From the NCBI GenBank assembly GCA_035529855.1, contig DATKVX010000054.1, positions 1-39,189 on the forward strand: DNA of 39,189 nucleotides, in the 5' to 3' direction. This document shows, piece after piece, positions 7,469 through 14,315 of the stretch. Under the pieces are notes generated by a model that saw only the letters and a program-made list of their open reading frames with translations, did no database searches and had not been told where the DNA came from. Made by a program: the position numbers and the translations under genes. Each line of letters opens with the position of its first letter. Positions within the stretch are counted from its first letter, which is position 1. The DNA comes from a bacterium. GTDB taxonomy: Bacteria; RBG-13-66-14; B26-G2; WVWN01.

Positions 7469-7696
7469 GTGGCGAAGCTCCCGGTGGTTTCGGGGAAGGA
7501 GTTGGTCCGCGCTCTGGCGCGTTTCGGGTACGACGTAGACCACCAAACCGGGAGCCACGTTATCCTTCGGCAAACCTCCTCGCCCTATCGTCGGCTCACG
7601 GTACCCCGCCACAAAGAAATCGCGAAGGGGACGTTGCGGTCGGTCCTACGTAACGCCGGATTGACGGCCGAGCAGTTACGCGAGGCGTTACGGTAA
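7469..7696 (+). CDS. hicA: HicA-family mRNA interferase toxin
   Basis: The 75-residue protein has the HicA/YcfA double-stranded RNA-binding-like fold: SGKELVRALARFGYDVDHQTGSHVILRQ, with the catalytic histidine of the family G-S-H motif at H30. It continues with LTVPRHKEIAKGTLRSVLRNAGL, the usual H-x-E/K-I-x-x-G-T-L-x-x-I/V-L motif. HicA toxins cleave mRNA and stop growth until bound by HicB. The start is GTG at 7469, four bases after the hicB stop, so translational coupling is likely. All expected motifs are intact, so the toxin is probably functional. Confidence 0.9.
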   Translation: MAKLPVVSGKELVRALARFGYDVDHQTGSHVILRQTSSPYRRLTVPRHKEIAKGTLRSVLRNAGLTAEQLREALR

Positions 7697-7739
7697 AGGG
7701 AAGCTCGAACTCAGCGGGTACTACAAACTCTTCTTTCTA

Positions 7740-8175
7740 ACCCCCTGATAAAAACCCCGCCCCTTCGCCGAGGCGACAAGGGCCTTGGGGCCCTTGTCCC
7801 CGCGCCCGGCTCGAGCTGAAGGTCGGCCCCTACGTTTTGGCGGAGGCGGGGATGTAGGGGCGCACGGCTGTGCGCCCCTATAATATGCGCCGGCCGCGTC
7901 GGTTGGTAACAACCGACGCCACGCTGTTGTCACGTAGCGCCGTACCTTCAGGTGCGGCCACGTTGCGCATATCGTTAATTTCCCCCGGCATCGCGCCGGG
8001 GTTTTGTTTGGGTTCTTAGGGCAAGGGCCTTAAGGCCCTTGTCGGGGCGGCTCGAGCTGAAGGTCGGCCCCTACGTTTTGGCGGAGGCGGGGAGGTAGGG
8101 GTGGGACAAGGGGCTTAAGCCCCTTGTTGGGAACCGGTTTTCACGTCGGCCCGAAATGTCGCGGGCGGGCCCGGA
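7740..8175. repeat. Second half of the palindromic-repeat island
   Basis: This gene-free stretch holds: a GACAAGGG...CCCTTGTC palindrome (about 7779-7802); GGCTCGAGCTGAAGGTCGGCC copies near 7808 and 8047; a long module running from the latter into CCCCTACGTTTTGGCGGAGGCGGGGA, present twice; an inverted GTAGGGGCGCAC...GTGCGCCCCTA pair (about 7855-7881); the composite block 7935-8005 with its terminator-like hairpin; and GGGCCTTAAGGCCC and GGGGCTTAAGCCCC palindromes near 8030 and 8110. The modules are the same as those in 6259-7140, which suggests one family of mobile or amplified units on both sides of hicBA. Confidence 0.8.
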
Positions 8176-8250
8176 GGTCCGCCCCTATTTTTTGGGGGCT
8201 AACGGTATAGGGCTTTCACGCGGCCCAGGCTCGCCGGCGTAGTTACAAAA

Positions 8251-8280
8251 GCAAAAGCCCCGCGCTCGCCGCGGGGCTTT
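8251..8280 (-). terminator. Terminator of the aminotransferase gene
   Basis: An 11-bp stem (8254-8264 with 8270-8280, AAAGCCCCGCG type) and 5-nt loop are followed on the minus strand by TTTTGCTTTT. It lies 20 nt beyond the stop at 8301. Confidence 0.85.
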
Positions 8281-8300
8281 GGCTCGAGCGCGTTCCGCGT

Positions 8301-9443
8301 TTAAATTTCTTTGAAAATTTCTTCGGCGGCGCCGACGCCGACCCCCGGCTCGAAGACGTAGCCCTTGTCGGCCAGGCCCGCCTCCAGCGCCGCGACGGCC
8401 GTTATGACGTCGAACGGGCCCACGCCGCCCATATGGGCGATGCGTATGATGCGGTCTTTGAGCTGGCCCTGGCCGCCGCCGAAAACCACCCCGTAGGTGC
8501 GCGCGATGTGGGCGCGAAGCTCGTCGGCGCCGACCTCGTCGGGAGGCCGGAGGACGGTCACGACGTCCGCCGGGTTGAGCGCGAACAGCCGCAGCGCCAG
8601 CGCGTTCACCCCGGCGCGCGTGGCCCGCGATAACTTCTCGTGACGGGCGAAGATGTTGGGCAGGCCCTCTTCCATCATGAGCTCGAGCGCCTTGGCCAGC
8701 GCGCGCAGCGTCGCGACCGCCGGCGTGAACGGCGTCTCGAACTTCTCGCCCCACTGGCGGTACTTCCGCAAGTCCCAATAGTACCGCGGACACTTGGCCC
8801 GCTCGCAGACCTTCCACGCGTTGTTGCTGAGCGATATGAACGCGACGCCCGGCGGCGTCATAAAGCTCTTCTGCGAGGCCGAGAGCGTGGCGTCGACGTT
8901 CCACTCGTCCATCCGGAAGTCCATCGCGCCCAGCCCCGAGACGGCGTCGACGACCAGGAGCGCGTTGGTGTCGGCGACGATGCGGCCTATCTCCTCGATA
9001 TCCTGGACGACGCCGGTGGAGGTGTCGACGAAGGTGGTGAATACGGCCCGTATCTCGTTCTCCGTATCCTCGGCGAGCCTCTCGGCCACGAGCTTGGGGT
9101 TGACCGCGCGGCCCCACTCGACGTCGACGGCGCGGACCATGACGCCGTATTCCTTGAGTATGTCGGCCCAACGGTTGCCGAAGTGGCCGGCGCGTATGAC
9201 CAGCGCTTTCTCCCCCGGCGACATGAGGTTGGCGACCGCGGCCTCCATCGCCGACGTGCCGGACCCCGTCAGGAGGTATACGTCGTGCGACGTCCCCACG
9301 ACCTCGCGGAGGGTCGTCGTGACGTACTGGAAGAGTTCGTGAAACTCGCGGCCGCGGTGCGAGACCATGTCCGCGGCCTGCGCGCAGGCCACCGCGGCGG
9401 GAACGGGCGTGGGCCCGGGGGTCATTAAGTATTTTTTGACCAT
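8301..9443 (-). CDS. Class V PLP-dependent aminotransferase (serine/alanine-glyoxylate aminotransferase type)
   Basis: The 380-residue, full-length fold-type I enzyme opens with the subfamily motif MTPGPTPVP (residues 7-15) and SHRGREF (28-34). LTGSGTSAMEAAV (58-70) binds the PLP phosphate and VVDAVSG (164-170) supplies the ring-binding Asp. The Schiff-base lysine is K192 in SASQKSFMTPPG. This family includes serine-pyruvate, alanine-glyoxylate and serine-glyoxylate aminotransferases and the phosphoserine transaminases of some archaea and anaerobes. No serA or serB neighbour is present, so substrate choice stays open. The C-terminal GGGQGQLKDRIIRIAHMG matches the family. It is a single-gene unit with its own promoter and terminator; the ATG at 9443 has an AGAGGA-type SD. 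Confidence 0.92.
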   Translation of the reverse strand: MVKKYLMTPGPTPVPAAVACAQAADMVSHRGREFHELFQYVTTTLREVVGTSHDVYLLTGSGTSAMEAAVANLMSPGEKALVIRAGHFGNRWADILKEYGVMVRAVDVEWGRAVNPKLVAERLAEDTENEIRAVFTTFVDTSTGVVQDIEEIGRIVADTNALLVVDAVSGLGAMDFRMDEWNVDATLSASQKSFMTPPGVAFISLSNNAWKVCERAKCPRYYWDLRKYRQWGEKFETPFTPAVATLRALAKALELMMEEGLPNIFARHEKLSRATRAGVNALALRLFALNPADVVTVLRPPDEVGADELRAHIARTYGVVFGGGQGQLKDRIIRIAHMGGVGPFDVITAVAALEAGLADKGYVFEPGVGVGAAEEIFKEI

Positions 9444-9486
9444 CGCGAGAGTCCTCTTTTAATTAAAGCCAAAGCCGGAGACGCGT

Positions 9487-9515
9487 AGTATAAAATATCG
9501 TTATCGAAATCACAA
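9487..9515 (-). promoter_or_regulatory. Promoter of the aminotransferase gene
   Basis: On the minus strand TTGTGA (9510-9515), a 17-nt spacer and TATACT (9487-9492) are seen. The 13-base word around the -10 (GATATTTTATACT) is shared exactly with the promoter at 11497-11525. The leader is about 36 nt, with an SD. Confidence 0.65.
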
Positions 9516-9547
9516 GGTTTTTACGCGCCGTCGCGGCCCTCTCGCCT

Positions 9548-9566
9548 CCGCCGCGGGCGGTTTTTT
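9548..9566 (+). terminator. Plus-strand terminator-like hairpin without an upstream plus-strand gene
   Basis: CCGCC/GGCGG with a 3-nt loop is followed by six T and a second T6 run (TTTTTTGTTTTTT). It points rightward, into the 3' end of the minus-strand gene 9583-11487. It may block antisense reading into that gene or end a small plus-strand RNA that I could not otherwise identify. Confidence 0.5.
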
Positions 9567-9582
9567 GTTTTTTGCCCCGGGT

Positions 9583-11487
9583 CTAGGGCCCGGGTCCCGT
9601 TACCGCGGCGAGGCGCCGCCGGCCTTCGGCGTTGCGGGGGTCGAACTCGAGCCCTTTCCGGTAGGCCGCGGCCGCGGCGGCGAAGTCGCCCCGCGCCTCG
9701 TATACCAACCCCATGTTGAAGTACGCGTTCGCGTAGCGCGGGTTCAGCGCCGCCGCGCGCTCGAGCGTCCGGAGCGCGCCGTCGCCGTCGCGCCGCGCCA
9801 GCAGTACGATGCCGTAGTTGACCAGCGCCGGCACATTATCGGGGTCGCGCGCCAGCGCCCCCGCGACGAAACGCTCCGCCTCCGCGTAGCGCCCCTGGTA
9901 CAAGAGGAGCGTGCCGTAGCTGTTCAGCGTATCCGGATTGTCGGGGGTGAGCCTCAGCGCCTCGTCGAGCGCGCGTTTGGCCGCCGGTACGTTATCGAGT
10001 CTTATGTACGCCAGGCCGAGGTTGTTCCACGAGAAGGCGTCCTCCGGCTCGAGCGCCACGGCCTTCTCGTACGCCCGGGCCGCGGCCCGGTCATCCCCCA
10101 GGGAAGCGTACGCGCCGCCCAGGTGATGGTAGGAGTACGCTTCCGCTATAATGACGTTGGCGGGCGGAGGCCAATAGGCCGCGGCGTACCCGGCGATTAC
10201 CACCGCCGCGCCGACGGCGATTTTCCACCTCGTCCGGGCCCGAGCCGCGTCGACGAGCCCCACGACCGCCGCGGCGGCGAATACCGCCAGCAGGGGGAAG
10301 GCCGGGAAGCGGTAACGGCCCGTTACGAAGAAGAGCGTCGCGAGCGAGCCGAGGTACACCGCCAACAGCGCCAGCGCCGGCCAAAATTTCCGCCGCGGCG
10401 CCGCCAACGCCGCGCCGGCCAGCGCCCACGGCAGTATTATGCCCCACGTGAAGGGCAGGATTTTCAATACCCCGCTCCTCGGCCTAAAGAAGTTGAAGTC
10501 CTGGTGGTTCGGTATTTCGTACGCGCTCGCGAGGAGGCGGAGGCGCCGCCCCACTTTCGTCGTATAATCGCCCGGCCGCGTAAGAGCGTATTTTACCGCC
10601 TCGCGGGTGAAGAAGGCCGAGACCTCGGAGGGTTTGAGCGGGCGGCCCAGCTTCTCCTCGGCGTACGCGGTGGACGACGCCTCCATGTGCGCGGGCCACG
10701 GCCCGGGCGCTTTGAACGTGCCGTTGGCCTGGGGGTTGTTGCCGATGAAGAGGTTGACGCCGCCGTTGGAGGAGATGAGGACGACGTCGCGGCCTACGAC
10801 GTAATTGCGGACGGCGCAGGGGGCGACGACCACCGCCGCGGCGGCGACGAGGGCGGCGACGTACTTGCCCCGGGCGAGGCGGGACGCGCCCTCCGCCAGG
10901 AACCATATCGCCAGCGCCACCGGCAGGAGGAGCAGTAAGTAATTCGGCCGGGCCAGTGCCCCCAACGCTATCAGTGCGCCCGCGGCGGCCGCCCGCCCCG
11001 GCGACCAGCGCGAAGTCGACGCCAGCAGCGCCACGCCGGCGAGGACCGCCGGCAGCAGGAAGTCCATGAGGAGCTCGCCGTCGTAGAAGACGGCCGCCGG
11101 CGAGAGCGCGTAGATGAGCCCGGCGACGACGCCGGCCGCCGTACCGGCCAGCCGTTTGCCGAGCAGGAAGACGAGCGCCGCGGTCGCGACCGATGCCAGG
11201 AGCTGGAGGAACGCCACGGCTCGGAAGTCGGCGAAGCCCCCCCGCGTCGCGAGCTTGACGCCGGCTATGAAGTACGGGTACGCCGGGCTGGAGTGGAAGT
11301 AGACGCCGCGGCCCAGGAGCTCGCCGCTTAGAATAATCTGCGCCTGGCGCGCGTATTCGACGGTGTCGCCGGTCGCGGCGGAGAAGAGCGGGAAGTCGCG
11401 TATCCCGGCGAAGTAGAGCAGCCGGACGGCGAGCGCCGCGGCGACCACCGCGGCTGGCGGGAGGTATCGACGTAGCGTGGCGTTCAC
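9583..11487 (-). CDS. GT39/ArnT-like polytopic glycosyltransferase fused to C-terminal TPR repeats
   Basis: The 634-residue protein has an N-terminal membrane part (about residues 8-445) with roughly ten hydrophobic segments. Its first periplasmic loop, DTVEYARQAQIILSG followed by HSSPAYPYF, has the early Asp and the (P)xYP element typical of PMT_2/ArnT-like lipid-linked sugar transferases. From about residue 450 come five TPR units (HHLGGAYASLGD, NNLGLAYIRLDN, NSYGTLLLYQGR, VNYGIVLLARRD, FNMGLVYEARGD), each followed by an alpha-helix with A-x-x-P. The TPRs probably face the periplasm and may recruit a substrate or partner. The start is GTG at 11487, with the -10 only 9 nt upstream, so it is probably leaderless. 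The stop codon lies in the loop of a hairpin (9576-9594). The exact sugar and acceptor are unknown. Confidence 0.82.
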   Translation of the reverse strand: MNATLRRYLPPAAVVAAALAVRLLYFAGIRDFPLFSAATGDTVEYARQAQIILSGELLGRGVYFHSSPAYPYFIAGVKLATRGGFADFRAVAFLQLLASVATAALVFLLGKRLAGTAAGVVAGLIYALSPAAVFYDGELLMDFLLPAVLAGVALLASTSRWSPGRAAAAGALIALGALARPNYLLLLLPVALAIWFLAEGASRLARGKYVAALVAAAAVVVAPCAVRNYVVGRDVVLISSNGGVNLFIGNNPQANGTFKAPGPWPAHMEASSTAYAEEKLGRPLKPSEVSAFFTREAVKYALTRPGDYTTKVGRRLRLLASAYEIPNHQDFNFFRPRSGVLKILPFTWGIILPWALAGAALAAPRRKFWPALALLAVYLGSLATLFFVTGRYRFPAFPLLAVFAAAAVVGLVDAARARTRWKIAVGAAVVIAGYAAAYWPPPANVIIAEAYSYHHLGGAYASLGDDRAAARAYEKAVALEPEDAFSWNNLGLAYIRLDNVPAAKRALDEALRLTPDNPDTLNSYGTLLLYQGRYAEAERFVAGALARDPDNVPALVNYGIVLLARRDGDGALRTLERAAALNPRYANAYFNMGLVYEARGDFAAAAAAYRKGLEFDPRNAEGRRRLAAVTGPGP

Positions 11488-11496
11488 GACGCGTCG

Positions 11497-11525
11497 AGTA
11501 TAAAATATCGCGTCGCCCTTGGCAA
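11497..11525 (-). promoter_or_regulatory. Leaderless-type promoter of the GT39-TPR gene
   Basis: On the minus strand TTGCCA (11520-11525), a 17-nt spacer and TATACT (11497-11502) end 9 nt before the GTG start. No SD is visible. Confidence 0.7.
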
Positions 11526-11536
11526 GCCGGGCGACG

Positions 11537-11560
11537 AAAAAGGCCGGCTTGCGCCGGCTT
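11537..11560 (-). terminator. clpP terminator
   Basis: GCCGGC/GCCGGC (11543-11548 with 11553-11558) with a 4-nt loop is followed on the minus strand by CTTTTT. It lies about 25 nt after the clpP stop and directly upstream of the next promoter. Confidence 0.75.
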
Positions 11561-11582
11561 AATCTTTCGAGGCTTGCGGCCC

Positions 11583-12191
11583 TTACCTGCGGCCGCCCTT
11601 ATCTACCTCGGCGCGGTTCTCTACGACCTCGTCGATTATGCCGTACGCGACGGCCTCTTCAGGCGTCATGAAGTAGTCGCGGTCGGTGTCGCGCTCGACG
11701 GTGGCGAGGTCCTGGCCCGTATGCTCGGCGAGGATGCGGTTGAGCAGGTGCTTGAGCCGCAGAATTTCTTTGGCGTGGATGTCGATGTCGGAGGCCTGGC
11801 CTTTGAAGCCGCCGGCGAGCTGGTGGAGCAGGATGGTCGAGTTGGGGAGGGCGTAGCGTTTGCCCTTGGTGCCGGCGGCCAGGATGACCGCGGCCATGCT
11901 GGCGGCCATTCCCAGGCAGTACGTCGCGACGTGGCAGCGCACGAACTGCATCGTGTCGTAGATGGCGAAGCCCGCCGAGACCGAGCCGCCCGGCGAATTG
12001 ATGTACATCAGGACGTCGCGCTCCGGGTCCTCTTTCTCCAGGTAGAGCAGTTGGGCAATAACGAGGTTGGCGACGTTGTCGTCGACGGCGTCGCCGACGA
12101 AGATGATGTGGTCCTTGAGGAGGCGGGAGTAGATGTCGTACTGGCGCTCGCCCCGGGCCGTCTGCTCGACCACCCACGGTATCAGCGTCAC
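11583..12191 (-). CDS. clpP: ATP-dependent Clp protease proteolytic subunit
   Basis: The 202-residue protein is the standard length. The serine-protease triad is intact: S98 in GMAASMA, H123 in LLHQ and D172 in DTDRDYFM, each one position on from the E. coli mature numbering. [18 protein letters not shown] is the family signature. ClpP forms a double-heptamer chamber fed by ClpX or ClpA/C. The GTG start at 12191 is chosen from the strong SD GGAGGT about 6 nt upstream and from the absence of a propeptide-like extension. It follows tRNA-Ala on the same strand; clpX and tig, frequent partners, are not adjacent. An unrelated GT39-TPR gene lies downstream instead. Confidence 0.97.
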   Translation of the reverse strand: MTLIPWVVEQTARGERQYDIYSRLLKDHIIFVGDAVDDNVANLVIAQLLYLEKEDPERDVLMYINSPGGSVSAGFAIYDTMQFVRCHVATYCLGMAASMAAVILAAGTKGKRYALPNSTILLHQLAGGFKGQASDIDIHAKEILRLKHLLNRILAEHTGQDLATVERDTDRDYFMTPEEAVAYGIIDEVVENRAEVDKGGRR

Positions 12192-12207
12192 GGTTTACCT
12201 CCGGCGT

Positions 12208-12231
12208 AAAGGCCGGCCGAAGCGGCCGGCC
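12208..12231 (-). terminator. Hairpin between tRNA-Ala and clpP, possible weak terminator
   Basis: An 8-9 bp GGCCGGCC(G) stem (12211-12219 with 12223-12231) with a 3-5 nt loop is followed on the minus strand by only TTT. It may end the tRNA transcript, or act in processing of a tRNA-clpP co-transcript. Confidence 0.45.
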
Positions 12232-12248
12232 GTAAGGCTGTTTCCATT

Positions 12249-12321
12249 TGGAGGTGAGGGGATTCGAACCCCTGACCTTCTGCATGCCATGCAGACGCGC
12301 TTCCAGCTGCGCCACACCCCC
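12249..12321 (-). tRNA. tRNA-Ala (anticodon GGC)
   Basis: A 73-nt cloverleaf with all arms paired. The acceptor GGGGGTG/CACCTCC has the G3:U70 wobble that is the identity element for alanyl-tRNA synthetase. The D arm is GCGC/GCGC. The anticodon arm is TCTGC-ATGGCAT-GCAGA with GGC at positions 34-36. The T arm is AGGGG-TTCGAAT-CCCCT. The discriminator is A, and CCA is not encoded. Confidence 0.97.
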
Positions 12322-12335
12322 AGGGTCCTTATTAG

Positions 12336-12364
12336 ATGATAGGCGAAATCGCGGCCTAAGTCAA
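12336..12364 (-). promoter_or_regulatory. tRNA-Ala promoter
   Basis: On the minus strand TTGACT (12359-12364), a 17-nt spacer and TATCAT (12336-12341) lie about 15 nt before the first base of the tRNA. The promoter is back-to-back with that of the histidine kinase. Confidence 0.7.
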
Positions 12365-12393
12365 GGGTAAAGGCCCGCCCCCGCCGCCCGCCG

Positions 12394-12422
12394 TTGATTT
12401 ATCGTAGCGCGCGTGTTATATT
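12394..12422 (+). promoter_or_regulatory. Promoter of the histidine kinase gene
   Basis: TTGATT (12394-12399), a 17-nt spacer and TATATT (12417-12422) are seen. The predicted leader before ATG 12442 is only about 13 nt, without a clear SD. The promoter position argues against the upstream in-frame ATG at 12394, which lies inside the -35. Confidence 0.65.
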
Positions 12423-12441
12423 TCGCGCGCATCAACAGCTT

Positions 12442-13740
12442 ATGGCGGCTCGCAGGATAGACCGTAGCCCGCACGTGCGGGAGAACGTGCTGGCGCTCAG
12501 GAGGCGCCGGCGTTTCGTCGAGGTTTACTTCGTCGTCGCGCTGGCCCTCGTCGCCGTCGTCCTCATCCTCCACACCCTCTTCGTCATAGGCCGGCTGCGG
12601 CGCGAGTTCCGCGTCACCAGCAACGCCTACGCCACCTTCCAAACGCTGCTCGCCTCCGACCTCCAGGACCCGGGGATGGAGGACGTCATCATCATGCTGG
12701 CGCAGGACATCGGCGGCACGATGAACTTCCCCACCGTCGCGACCGACGCCGAGGGAACGCCCCAGGTGTGGTGGCCCGGCTTCAACGAGCGGCTGGGGGC
12801 CGACCCGGACGAGAACCTCGAGCTCGTCAAGGGCTTCGCCGCCGACCTCGACCGCCGTAATGACCCCATAACCATAACGCGCTACGAGGTGGACGCCGAA
12901 ACCGGCCGGCCCGCGGACCGCCTCTTCGGCCGGTTCCACTACGGCGAGCCGCGGACGATCCGCCTGCTGTACTGGGTGCCGGCGCTGGAGCTGGCCCTCA
13001 TCGCCGCGTTTACGTTTACCGGCGCCCTGGCGTACCGGCGCCTGAAGAAGACGGAGCAGCAGGCCATCTGGGCCGGGATGGCGCGGGAGACGGCGCACCA
13101 GCTGGGGACCCCCGTCACTTCCCTCATCGGCTGGCTGGAGCACCTGCGCGAGCGGGCGGGCGACGACGAAGCGCTGCGGGAACCGCTCGCCGAGATGGCC
13201 GAGGACATAAAGCGCCTCGAGAAAGTGGCCGCCCGCTTCCAGGAGATAGGCGCGCCCGTGCGGTTGGCGGAGGGCGACGTCGTCCCGTTGGTGGAGCGGG
13301 CGTTGGCGTACGGCCGACGCCGCGCGCCGGCCCAGGCCGAGATAACGTTCGAGGCCAGAACGCCCGCGAAGCTGCTGGTTCCCCATAGTCCCATATTGAT
13401 GGAGTGGGTGGTGGAGAACTTCGTCAAAAACGCCGTCGACGCGACGAAGGACTTATCGCCGGGGCAAGGGCGCATCGTCGTAGAGGTGCGGGAAGATGCG
13501 GATGCCGTGGCCTTGGCCGTGACCGACAACGGCGTCGGCATAGACCCGGCGGAGACGGGCCTGATATTCACGCCCGGCTACAGCACCAAAGAGAAGGGGT
13601 GGGGTTTGGGGCTATCCCTCGTGAAGCGCATCGTGGAGGAAGTCCATCACGGCCGGCTCGAGGTTCGCAGCGAGCGTGGTAAGGGTTCTACTTTCACCGC
13701 CTACGTGCCGCGGAAGTCGCGGAAAAGAGGAGAAGGTTAA
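12442..13740 (+). CDS. Membrane sensor histidine kinase (orphan)
   Basis: The 432-residue protein has TM1 at about 28-50, a periplasmic sensor region of ~125 residues without a recognised domain, and TM2 at about 176-197. HisKA follows, with phospho-acceptor H219 in ETAHQLGTPVTSL. HATPase_c has the N box ENFVKNAVDA (N330), G1 DNGVGI, the F-box-like FTPGYSTK and G2 GWGLGLSLVKRI. All catalytic motifs are intact. No response regulator is in the window. The stop abuts the ATG of the next gene (13738-13741), so kinase and lipoprotein are co-translated, and the downstream membrane GT-like genes may share the transcript. A surface-sensing role is inferred only from this arrangement. Confidence 0.92.
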   Translation: MAARRIDRSPHVRENVLALRRRRRFVEVYFVVALALVAVVLILHTLFVIGRLRREFRVTSNAYATFQTLLASDLQDPGMEDVIIMLAQDIGGTMNFPTVATDAEGTPQVWWPGFNERLGADPDENLELVKGFAADLDRRNDPITITRYEVDAETGRPADRLFGRFHYGEPRTIRLLYWVPALELALIAAFTFTGALAYRRLKKTEQQAIWAGMARETAHQLGTPVTSLIGWLEHLRERAGDDEALREPLAEMAEDIKRLEKVAARFQEIGAPVRLAEGDVVPLVERALAYGRRRAPAQAEITFEARTPAKLLVPHSPILMEWVVENFVKNAVDATKDLSPGQGRIVVEVREDADAVALAVTDNGVGIDPAETGLIFTPGYSTKEKGWGLGLSLVKRIVEEVHHGRLEVRSERGKGSTFTAYVPRKSRKRGEG

Positions 13741-14268
13741 ATGGGGATACGTAAACCGACTATCGCCGCCCTGGGCGCGTCGGCCGCCTGGGCCGCGTTT
13801 GCGCTTTGGTCGTCGTTATCTTGCGGCACGCCGCCCGCCGGCGGGGGGGAATTCACGCTCGTCGCCGACAGCCTGGGTGAGGTCCCGATGCACCCCGACG
13901 CGTTAACGTTGGATAACCTCGCGAACGCGTTCGACGGCTCGATGGAGACGCGGTGGACGACGGTGGCGAATATGGAACCGGGTTTCTTCGTCGAGCTGCG
14001 GTTCGACCGACCCCGCAAGGTCGCCGGCCTGGTGCTGAATTCCAAGCCGACGCCCAAGGACTTCCCGCGCGGCTTCGTCGTCGAGGTATCGCGCGACGGG
14101 GAGAATTGGGAGGAGGCCGCCGCGGGCGGCCCCAAAGCGACGAAGGGCGGCGTCACGACCATAAACTTCGACCGGCCGCGCGAAGTGCGCAACGTGCTGG
14201 TAACCGTAAACAAGGCCGCGCCTTATTGGTGGTCGATATACGAGGTGGAAGTCAAGTACGCCGAATAG
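13741..14268 (+). CDS. Lipoprotein with F5/8 type C (discoidin/CBM32-like) domain
   Basis: The 175-residue protein has an N-terminal hydrophobic segment (8-27) ending in a lipobox (SLSCG, Cys28). Residues ~40-172 match a galactose-binding-like jelly roll: NLANAFDGSMETRW (the A-x-D-G-x-x-x-T-x-W signature), FFVELRFDRPRKVAGL, VEVSRDGENWEEA and a closing IYEVEVKY. Such domains bind carbohydrates or phospholipids. The start is directly after the kinase stop, so translation is probably coupled. A surface-anchored ligand-binding partner of the kinase or of the downstream GT proteins is a reasonable guess, no more. Confidence 0.85.
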   Translation: MGIRKPTIAALGASAAWAAFALWSSLSCGTPPAGGGEFTLVADSLGEVPMHPDALTLDNLANAFDGSMETRWTTVANMEPGFFVELRFDRPRKVAGLVLNSKPTPKDFPRGFVVEVSRDGENWEEAAAGGPKATKGGVTTINFDRPREVRNVLVTVNKAAPYWWSIYEVEVKYAE

Positions 14269-14315
14269 GCAAAGCGGGACGAAAGACGCGAGGCGCTCTT
14301 CCGGAGGCGTATAAG

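Noticed and set aside
12394-12441. N-terminal extension of the histidine kinase from ATG 12394
   Set aside because: That ATG overlaps the -35 box of the predicted promoter, and ATG 12442 gives a normal short cytoplasmic N-terminus before TM1.
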